From an uncultured Pirellulaceae bacterium (GTDB taxonomy: Bacteria > Planctomycetota > Planctomycetia > Pirellulales > Pirellulaceae): 32,077 bases of DNA. A program made the translations under genes and the position numbers. Under the pieces are notes generated by a model, which was not told where the DNA came from, did no database searches, and saw only the letters and a program-made list of their open reading frames with translations. The first letter of the stretch is position 1. Each line of letters begins with the position of its first letter. This document shows, piece by piece, positions 26,056-32,077 of the stretch. Location: positions 1-32,077 of the forward strand of contig CALHPU010000053.1 in the NCBI GenBank assembly GCA_938036435.1. Reading direction: 5' to 3'.

Positions 26056-27765
26056 CTACTGGCCAGTCAGGACTGCAATGAACTCAGGGATGTCCAAGAA
26101 GTCCACAACACCATCTTGGTTGATATCCGCTTCTTCGAGGTAGCCGCCGGCCGACAAAATGCTAATGAATGGTGCGATGTCCAAGAAGTCGACAACACCG
26201 TCCATGTCGACATCGCCAAGTAGGATAGCGTCAACGACATCGTAGTTAACAATCAGCTGAAGCGTTTGTTGTTGTGCGCCAGGGATATCTCCTTCGGAAG
26301 CACGAATTTGAAAGAAGGTGATACCCGTTCCTGTTGTCGTAGGCGTTCCCTCAATCGATAGTAGCGCAGACTGCCCGCCAGCCAAGTCTTCGAAAAACGA
26401 ACCAGAAAATGTCAAAAAACTATTCTGAGGAAGCGAGTTCACAGAATCTAAATCCAGACCTGCCGTTAATGACGCACCCGACGGGGACGCAAGGTTGTGT
26501 ATGGAAAAGTCGATTGGCGTTATCGGCCGGCCTAATGGTACCTCTCCCAAATTAATCGTCAGTGAATTCATGTCAGTGCCACCGGCGAACGATCCGTTGG
26601 CATGATCAAGAACTCTCAGGGTCATGTCGATCAGATCGTTGCCGTCTTGGGCCCCCTCGCCTATCCCGCCTTCGGTCGTGATGTCCAGATTGTCGACGAT
26701 GACCATGCCGTCGTAGACCCCCGCCGCCTGTTGGTCTAAGGAAAGTGAAACGTTGATCGTGGTACTGTCGGTACCGCCACTGACTATCGGAAAAGCATTG
26801 TTGGGTCCCTCGGCGTCACTGGTCGCATCGCCAACTGCCTCAACCAAGTAATATGTTCCGTCGTTGCCAGCCTTGTTGAGTGTGATGGTTTGGCTGGGCG
26901 AGACGGGGCTTCCAACGATGACTGTACCGAAGTCGATGTCGAGCATCGAACTGCCATCGGAATTGACGCTGCCGCCGGCGATCGTGATTGTCGAGTCGTT
27001 CATTTGGTCTTTGTAAATCGACCAAACAAATTCAGGCCGATCCACGAAAGCGTTCCGGTTATTGGTGTAGTACTGCGGGTTGAATTGCGAGCTGTAGATT
27101 ACGTGGTTACGTCGACGTTCAAATTCGTCAGGAGGGTCCAAGTAGTGCCACTCAATTAAAGAAGCAAGGTCGCCCATCCGATTTCCAGACGGGTTGCCAT
27201 CGGCCAGTGAGATTCCTAGACTCGTCCATCTGGTATCGGAATAGAACAAAGATCGGGCGATGTCACCGCGACACATATTGCCTACGAACCAAAACGTCCC
27301 AAGATCACGAAAGTTTCCTGTTTCATCTCCAAACCCGAACGGCATGCTGCCGCGATCGGAGTTGACCCGAGTATTGCAGGGGCGGAGAGCGTGAGGATCG
27401 CCTAAGTTTCCTTGAGTTCCATTGGATGCTGAACCCGGTTGTTTCGATTGTGGCCAAACATGCTCGCGATTCCAAGTTGCGGCCGAATCCCACGCCGAAG
27501 TATTCGATAGGCCACTGTAGGCAAGAATAATGCGCGAGCTGTTTGAAGGATCTTGATCGTGAATGGCTGCAGAAAACCGAAAGTCACCATAAGTCCGCTG
27601 AATGTGTCCGGCGGACATCGCGGAAGTAAGCTGGGACTTTAACGTCGCGCCGGTACCTGTTGTATTGGAGTAATAATTCGATGGTGCATCCCACTGCGCA
27701 AAAGCCGAGGTGCAACACAAAAGCCAAGCAGAAAAAATACAAAGTCGAAGTTTTGAGCAAGTCAT
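26056..27765 (-). CDS. Secreted endonuclease-I-family nuclease with C-terminal dockerin-type domain
   Basis: A 569-residue secreted protein. A signal peptide (KLRLCIFSAWLLCCTSAFAQ) precedes an EndA/endonuclease-I domain with the catalytic-site motif TWNREHVWPQS and LGDPHALRPCNTRVNSDRGSMPFG; FWFVGNMCRGDIARSLFY and LIEWHYLDPPDEFERRRN complete it. The middle holds two beta-sandwich repeats (LDIDFGTVIVGSPVSPSQTITL and LTINLGEVPLGRPITPIDFSI) of the choice-of-anchor or ASPM/HYDIN style. The C-terminus has two dockerin calcium loops, DVDMDGVVDFLD and DINQDGVVDFLD. It probably digests extracellular DNA or RNA for phosphate and nitrogen. It is convergent with nrtD and likely its own transcription unit. 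Confidence 0.85.
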   Translation of the reverse strand: MTCSKLRLCIFSAWLLCCTSAFAQWDAPSNYYSNTTGTGATLKSQLTSAMSAGHIQRTYGDFRFSAAIHDQDPSNSSRIILAYSGLSNTSAWDSAATWNREHVWPQSKQPGSASNGTQGNLGDPHALRPCNTRVNSDRGSMPFGFGDETGNFRDLGTFWFVGNMCRGDIARSLFYSDTRWTSLGISLADGNPSGNRMGDLASLIEWHYLDPPDEFERRRNHVIYSSQFNPQYYTNNRNAFVDRPEFVWSIYKDQMNDSTITIAGGSVNSDGSSMLDIDFGTVIVGSPVSPSQTITLNKAGNDGTYYLVEAVGDATSDAEGPNNAFPIVSGGTDSTTINVSLSLDQQAAGVYDGMVIVDNLDITTEGGIGEGAQDGNDLIDMTLRVLDHANGSFAGGTDMNSLTINLGEVPLGRPITPIDFSIHNLASPSGASLTAGLDLDSVNSLPQNSFLTFSGSFFEDLAGGQSALLSIEGTPTTTGTGITFFQIRASEGDIPGAQQQTLQLIVNYDVVDAILLGDVDMDGVVDFLDIAPFISILSAGGYLEEADINQDGVVDFLDIPEFIAVLTGQ

Positions 27766-27909
27766 AGAGGTGTGGGGGTACCATTTTGAGAATCAAAGAT
27801 TCGGTGGGATCAAGGAAGGCAATGAACGAAAGGAAGGAAATAGAGAGCGCATAAGGAAGTTCCTCTAATGAACATAGTCTAGGCATAGGCGATCCAACAG
27901 ACGGGCACT

Positions 27910-28480
27910 GTGTTTTCTGATCTCAGGGTAGACGTTTGCTGGTCGCAATCTCTGACTTTTTCCTTCAAAAGTCGCTTGGAGGTGAGACATTTGGTGGCAA
28001 TCGGCGATTCACGTGGTTTTAATAATCGGAACGGAGACCACACAGAGAACGAAGATGAGGGATTCTATGTTGCGACTACACGCCCAAGGGAATTCTGCGT
28101 CAACTGACATCTCGCCAGTCTTGGTGGCCAGTCATACGCTCACCGCTTCCTTTACCGGTCCTCAAATCGTTCAAGTAGACTTCCCGACGCCGGTCTCAAT
28201 CTTGGCCAACACGACCTACTATCTAGAGTTTATCGGCCCGGCGGGGGACAGCGGATTTTTTGGTGGAACAACGAACCTCTATTCCAACGGAATTGCGATT
28301 ACCAATCCAAACCGATCTGGATTCACCGAGTTTCAGAACCTCGATTTCTATTTTGAAACGCTAACCGATACAAGCTTCGTTGCGGTGCCGGAGCCATGCG
28401 TTGGCCCAATTTACGCTGCTTTTATGACTGCCACATTGTTGCGGCGCCGGCGAAACGACGTTGCAAGAAAAGGAAATGTC
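27910..28480 (+). pseudogene. PEP-CTERM protein remnant, frameshifted and 5'-truncated
   Basis: The 3' part (from about 28070) reads LRLHAQGNSASTDISPVLVA, beta-rich segments (QIVQVDFPTPVSILANTTYYLEFIG) and then VPEP, a hydrophobic stretch and LLRRRRND, which is a PEP-CTERM sorting signal for exosortase. The preceding family sequence (SQSLTFSFKSRLEVRHLVAIGDSRGFNN) is in a different frame, ending near 28038, so a frameshift lies between 28038 and 28070. No signal peptide or plausible start precedes it (27766-27909 holds nothing). The frame also runs on past RRRR without its usual stop, antisense into the neighbouring gene. The gene is probably dead. Confidence 0.6.
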
Positions 28481-28511
28481 AAAGCGGCAAGTGAAGATGT
28501 AAACCCACATC

Positions 28512-29099
28512 TTACGGTGCGACGTCGTCGGGCAAGTTGGCGTAGGCGTCGGCCCAGTCGTCGTAAGTCGCAAGGCATTGGACAACGCGTGACAAAGGCG
28601 AAACAAATATGCCGGGGATGTCATATTCGCCAGGGTGAGTTAAGGCAAATGCAAGTTTTTCGTTCGGCGGATCAAAATGCGCGTCGATCCCGTCACGATT
28701 GCCGCGCGGGTCACAACGATACCAGCCGAACTCAGAAAGGAAGATGGCGTTCAGTCCATGCAGGCAGAAAGAGGTGCCTTCAGAATTCATGGCGACACGC
28801 TGATAACAAAGTCCAGCCGGGATACCGTTGGCACGCAAAAACGCAGCAAGCAGATGGCTCTTCGCGTAGCAATAGCCTGTTCGAGCCCGAAGAACATGCG
28901 AAGCGCGACAGGTGACGGGATTGAGTTGGCAGTCAGAGCTGTGATGGATTTCGTCACGCACGAAGTTGAATTATCGTTTGGCGGTTTCGATCGGATTTGG
29001 TGACGCCAGCGATAAAGCCTGCGCGACGACGGCTGAATTGCGAGCGTCGATAGCGTCGCAGGTCGAGAGAAAGTCGGCAGAATCGAGTGAGGTTGTCAT
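28512..29099 (-). pseudogene. Transglutaminase-like protein with an in-frame TAA at codon 43
   Basis: From ATG 29099 the frame reads MTTSLDSADFLSTCDAIDAR through NPIETAKR, meets TAA at 28973-28971, then continues without shift as FNFVRDEIHHSSDCQLNP and the full catalytic core: ARTGYCYAKSHLLAAFLRANG (Cys), SFCLHGLNAIFL (His) and WYRCDPRGN (Asp). Family members read F/Y-x-F-V-R-D-E-I here, so both sides of the stop belong together. A single base change (such as TTA to TAA) explains it. Translation could restart at GTG just after the stop (149 residues, core intact), so residual activity is not excluded. The 3' end lies antisense to the tail of the PEP-CTERM remnant. Confidence 0.75.
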
Positions 29100-29176
29100 A
29101 TCGTGAGATGTGCATGCGACCGGAAAACGATTGCGATCAAGAAAACGCCAACGTGATGCCTTAAAACAGAGGCAGG

Positions 29177-29418
29177 CAAGATCGATGGGATGCGGTCAGT
29201 TAAAAAGAAACACCAAGCCAACCTCTAGAACCAATCGTAAGTCTGCCGTGGCGCCCCCAGGGAAAGTTAGTTCGTCAGTGTTTCATTTTCAAAGCGGTAA
29301 AACGTGAGAAAACCAACGCGGAAGAAAAAAAGAAGACTTTTACCGCGCTACCGGCACAAACAACTTGACTCAATAGGCCATGTAGATGTTATCACGCGGT
29401 TCTCGAGACTGAGACGGG
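29177..29418. repeat. Noncoding repeat, copy A (about 240 bp)
   Basis: This stretch matches copy B at 30803-31040 over its whole length with few indels (roughly 80-85% by eye). Identical islands include TCAGTTAAAAAGAAACACCA, GGGAAAGTTAGTTCGTCAGT and TTGACTCAATAGGCCATGT. A 9-bp inverted repeat, GCGGTAAAA (29294-29302) with TTTTACCGC (29338-29346), is kept in both copies. It fills most of the 340-base gap 29100-29439; no gene is seen. Its start lies 263 bases before the dockerin stop at 29440. Confidence 0.85.
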
Positions 29419-29439
29419 TTCTCGGCAAACGATTATCGA

Positions 29440-30330
29440 TTATTGATTAAGCAAGATTTCGATGAATGCGGGAATGTCCGCAAAGTTGACGTCTCCACTT
29501 TGATCAGTATCCGCTTCAACTTGGAAGCCTCCAGATGAAAGAAGGGCAATGAATGGAGGAATATCTGAAAAGTCGACGTCACCGTCCAAGTTAACATCTC
29601 CCAGCAGCCCACTACCGTCTTGCCTACCATCGTAGACAGCAAAAATACCTTCACCATTAACGGTTTGTATAATTCTACCTCGGACGTTGTTGGGGGTGAG
29701 ATCTGAAATGAAGTTGCCGTTGCCAGCGCGTAAACTGTCCAACCCAATCAAAACCGGATGACTTGACTGAATTGGCGTGACGAGTTGAAGATTGTAGTAG
29801 CCAGAAAACTCAAATCCAAACTCGTTCAAGAATGGTGCCCAGCCAGCGGCTTCACCGGGCGCATCCGCGGAGGTTGAAGAAACCCCTGCAACACCACCAA
29901 AGAGATAGACAGAACCACCTGACTTGACATAGTTTATCAGCGGCTCGTTGTCCGGGATGAAACCTGTTGGATGCTCTTGTCCAACAAAAATCGCATCGAA
30001 GAATGTAAGGTTCTGGATTTGATCTTCAATCGTTGTTGTTAATGTCAACTGGTAGCCAGCATCAAGTTAAGCTGTCTCGACAACTGGGGAGAAGTCTCTG
30101 TTCGTCTCAACAGACTCCACCAATAGCAGCCGTTGTTGCTTTTCTTCGGTCAGCCAATTCGCAGCGTTTACGGCGAATTGAGCTTCTTGATTCCCAGCGA
30201 TAGACGAGGAAAGAATGTTGACATCATGAGCAATGATAATCCGCCCAGGCTCGTCCGCGTCTAGTTTAGAAGAACCAATGCAGATTACGACAACAAAAAG
30301 GCCAAAGCAGAATTCGAACAAGATTTTCAT
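29440..30330 (-). pseudogene. Secreted dockerin-type protein with an in-frame TAA at codon 88
   Basis: From ATG 30330 a signal-like start (KILFEFCFGLFVVVICIGSS) leads to NAANWLTEEKQQRLLLVESV and DFSPVVETA, then TAA at 30069-30067. The same frame continues as LDAGYQLTLTTTIEDQIQNL and FFDAIFVGQEHPTGF, YVKSGGSVYLFGGVAG (a glutamine-amidotransferase-like or DUF4350-like alpha/beta fold), and ends with two dockerin loops, DVNLDGDVDFSD and DTDQSGDVNFAD. Both pieces clearly form one domain, so this is one gene with one nonsense codon. A TTG just after the stop could start a 202-residue piece, but it would lack a signal peptide. Probably non-functional or expressed only by readthrough. Confidence 0.75.
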
Positions 30331-30606
30331 AGATCTAAACTAAAAGGTTTAAAAAAGTGTAATAAAAGAAAAACGGAAAAATAGTAGCGTAATAACGGCA
30401 ACGTTCAATGGGCCCCGGTGAAAGACATGCAAGTAGAAAAAGCCGCGCGGCCCGCGGTTCCGTGTGCAACGCATTGATACTCAACATGGCCTCTTTGAGC
30501 GAGCAGTCTGTCCATTACCGCTTTGAGCAGTATGCGTTCTGGCAGACATAAATTTCCCAGCTCGACTTGTGAGCTCAAACTGTAATTCCCCCCAAGGAGA
30601 ACCGTG

Positions 30607-30702
30607 ATGAATCTGTATCAAACTCAACACCCATTCTACTGCGGAATCGATCTGCACGCCAATCAAACGTACGCCTGCGTCATCGACCAATCCGCGAAGT
30701 AG
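30607..30702 (+). mobile_element. IS110-family transposase remnant (first 31 codons)
   Basis: A strong AAGGAGA Shine-Dalgarno (30594-30600) precedes ATG 30607, and the frame reads MNLYQTQHPFYCGIDLHANQ, then TYACVIDQSAK and a TAG. FYCGIDLHA with the first Asp of the DEDD site is the N-terminus of IS110-family transposases. The rest of the catalytic domain is absent: within 100 bases the sequence runs into repeat copy B. The upstream 30331-30606 holds no gene and probably includes the old left end (a small inverted repeat, GAGCTCAAAC region, is weak). This is a dead or internally deleted element. Confidence 0.75.
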
Positions 30703-30802
30703 ATGGAAGACGCAATGTTTTCGCTTCGCACCGGGATATTGCCTCGGCGGCGTGCGGGTAGAGCTTCGGTAGATGTTTGAAGCGGCCACCGATCCAAGCA
30801 GC

Positions 30803-31040
30803 CAAGTCGATGGGATGAAGTCAGTTAAAAAGAAACACCAAGACCACCTCTAGAACCGATCGCAAGTCGCGCGTTACGCCCCCTAGGGAAAGTTAGTTCG
30901 TCAGTGTTTCAGTTTCGAAGCGGTAAAACGTGGGGAAACGAAACCTGAAGAAAAAAAGAAGACTTTTACCGCGCTACCGGTACAAACTACTTGACTCAAT
31001 AGGCCATGTGGATGTTATCACGCGTTTTTCGATACTGGGA
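30803..31040. repeat. Noncoding repeat, copy B (about 240 bp)
   Basis: Second copy of the element at 29177-29418, in the same orientation. The inverted repeat GCGGTAAAA (30920-30928) with TTTTACCGC (30964-30972) is conserved. It also starts 263 bases before a dockerin gene stop (31066), exactly as copy A does before 29440, and weaker similarity continues into the dockerin coding end. It occupies most of 30703-31065, which has no gene, and begins 100 bases after the IS110 remnant. Confidence 0.85.
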
Positions 31041-31065
31041 AAGGTTCAACGTAAACGAGAACCGG

Positions 31066-31809
31066 TCATTGACTCATCAAGATTGCGATGAATGCTGGTA
31101 TGTCTAGAAAGTTAACCTCTCCATTCAGATCGACATCCGCCGCAGCTTGGAACTCTCCAGATTGCAGAACCGTAATGAATGCCGGGATGTCAGAGAAGTC
31201 TGCAACGAAGTCTAGGTTAACGTCTCCGAGAATCAATGGCATGGATCGAAATTCGAATTCGCTGATCATTACCCATTCAGTCCGCCCCTCAATCTGCACC
31301 GAAATACTTTCTGTGAATAACCCGGAGGTGTTGAAGGTTTCAACAAACGGCAGGCTGCCAGGGGGGTCAATGACAGAGAATTGAGTGCCATTGATTGTTA
31401 CTGTGGAAGGCGGGGAAACACCTCCGACTCCATTAGAATCGTCGAACCAAATCCGAACAGATTCAAACAGATATTGCTGATCAAACTGGAAAAATATATC
31501 TATGTTTTGGGTTTCCCATTGCCAGCCCACGTATGGAACATTGTTATTATTCCAGTTCTGATTTGTGATGATGCCATCAGTCAAGTCACCGGTTCCTCCT
31601 GTGAGGACGGAATAGTTTGCCGCATTGTTCCCACTGCCATCGTATAATTCATCCCGGTATCCGAATTCCCCGCCCCCTCCGTTGCGGGTTTCATATGCCA
31701 CAGGGGCGACTACGATTTGTCCAGCAGCTGAAGAACAAAGAAGATGAATGGCGAGCAGCAAAATTGCGTTTCTAAACATCGCGAGTGCCGTGACGAGAGC
31801 AAATTTCAT
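31066..31809 (-). CDS. Secreted galactose-binding-like protein with C-terminal dockerin-type domain
   Basis: About 247 residues from ATG 31809, chosen because GAGG lies nine bases upstream and a clear signal peptide follows (MFRNAILLLAIHLLCSSAAGQ); an upstream in-frame ATG at 31884 would bury it. The body (VLTGGTGDLTDGIITNQNWN, YVGWQWETQNIDIFFQF, FESVRIWFDDSNGVGG, FTESISVQIEGRTEWVMISEFEF) has the shape of an F5/8-type-C or galactose-binding-like jelly roll. The C-terminus has two dockerin loops; the first is degraded (DVNLDFVADFSD, lacking the usual Gly-Asp), the second (DVDLNGEVNFLD) looks normal. It probably binds extracellular carbohydrate. It ends next to repeat copy B. Confidence 0.78.
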   Translation of the reverse strand: MKFALVTALAMFRNAILLLAIHLLCSSAAGQIVVAPVAYETRNGGGGEFGYRDELYDGSGNNAANYSVLTGGTGDLTDGIITNQNWNNNNVPYVGWQWETQNIDIFFQFDQQYLFESVRIWFDDSNGVGGVSPPSTVTINGTQFSVIDPPGSLPFVETFNTSGLFTESISVQIEGRTEWVMISEFEFRSMPLILGDVNLDFVADFSDIPAFITVLQSGEFQAAADVDLNGEVNFLDIPAFIAILMSQ

Positions 31810-31967
31810 TTTCAACCTCACTTCGAAAAAGGGTGTAGTAAGCGTGATAAAGAATCCATGTAAGTCCTTGGTTTGGGGCTTCATCTTTTGCTAATAATGC
31901 TGGTGATGAACCCGTGGTCGCTTTTGAGCACGCCACAATATTGCCCCCCAAACCAAAGGATAAAGTG

Positions 31968-32077
31968 ATGATCATTATTGCTATCGATTTAGGCAAATAC
32001 AAGTCAATGGTTTGTTTCTACAACACAGAGACTCAAGAGCATATCTTTGAAACAGTCGTCACCGAGCGTGGCTACTT
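31968..32077 (+). mobile_element. IS110-family transposase, 5' end, cut by window edge
   Basis: ATG 31968, preceded by AAAGGA (31955-31960), reads MIIIAIDLGKYKSMVCFYNT, then ETQEHIFETVVTERGYF and runs off the edge with no stop. AIDLGKxKSxVC is the DEDD N-terminus of IS110-family transposases. It is a different subgroup from the remnant at 30607 (IDLGKYKS against IDLHANQT). The element's left end lies in 31885-31967. Completeness cannot be judged. Confidence 0.8.

Noticed and set aside
27402..29003. Several open frames opposite to the nuclease and transglutaminase genes
   Set aside because: They are antisense shadows with Arg/Ser-rich, domain-free translations.
30481..30789. A 102-codon minus-strand frame across the IS110 remnant
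   Set aside because: The plus strand carries a recognisable transposase start with a strong ribosome-binding site; the minus-strand translation has no family character.
1..32077. CRISPR arrays, tRNA or rRNA genes, phage modules
   Set aside because: I looked on both strands and saw no regularly spaced repeats, no tRNA cloverleaf or rRNA sequence, and no phage structural genes.

Overview
The window looks like a chromosomal segment of a planctomycete of the Pirellulaceae/Rhodopirellula type. The grounds are C-terminal dockerin-type calcium-binding domains on several secreted proteins, a PEP-CTERM sorting signal, IS110-family transposases, few Shine-Dalgarno sequences, a GT39-like membrane glycosyltransferase, and a nitrate-assimilation cluster of planctomycete flavour. 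This assignment is inference from gene content; no rRNA or other marker gene is present.

Layout. (1) 1-5.6 kb, minus strand: a peroxiredoxin-like gene running off the left edge whose first redox cysteine codon is UGA followed by a small SECIS-like hairpin (a strong selenoprotein candidate); a 5'-truncated membrane glycosyltransferase; a trypsin-like protease; and a secreted protein with thioredoxin-like and prenyltransferase-like regions. (2) 5.9-9.7 kb: an AAA-type ATPase, a convergent RmlD-like SDR, then trpF overlapping a small membrane-protein gene by ATGA. (3) 10.1-12.6 kb: an outer-membrane porin with a strong terminator, then a VapBC-type toxin-antitoxin locus whose toxin is broken. 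(4) 12.6-25.9 kb: a nitrate-assimilation region made of two divergent operons. Leftward: a DmsB-DmsC fusion, nitrate reductase NasA, nitrite reductase NirA and a [4Fe-4S]/FNR electron-transfer protein. Rightward: nrtA-nrtB-nrtC-nrtD, a nitrate ABC importer whose permease carries a coiled-coil insertion of about 170 residues in its first periplasmic loop. The 658-base divergent spacer holds a close sigma-54 promoter match facing each operon, plus inverted repeats that could be activator sites. (5) 26-32 kb: a degraded region with three dockerin-bearing secreted proteins (one with an in-frame TAA), a frameshifted PEP-CTERM gene, a transglutaminase-like gene with an in-frame TAA, two copies of a roughly 240-bp noncoding repeat, an IS110 remnant, and the start of another IS110 transposase at the right edge.

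How the genes work together: NrtABCD would bring nitrate in, possibly after it passes a porin such as the one at 10.1 kb; NasA would reduce it to nitrite and NirA would take nitrite to ammonium. The DmsBC-like fusion suggests quinol may feed NasA, and the FNR-like protein probably supplies NAD(P)H electrons to NirA and/or NasA. Sigma-54 promoters on both sides imply joint nitrogen-responsive control.

The most novel points are the peroxiredoxin-like selenoprotein, the coiled-coil insertion in NrtB, the membrane-linked assimilatory nitrate reductase, and the decayed dockerin/PEP-CTERM/IS110 region with a duplicated noncoding repeat.
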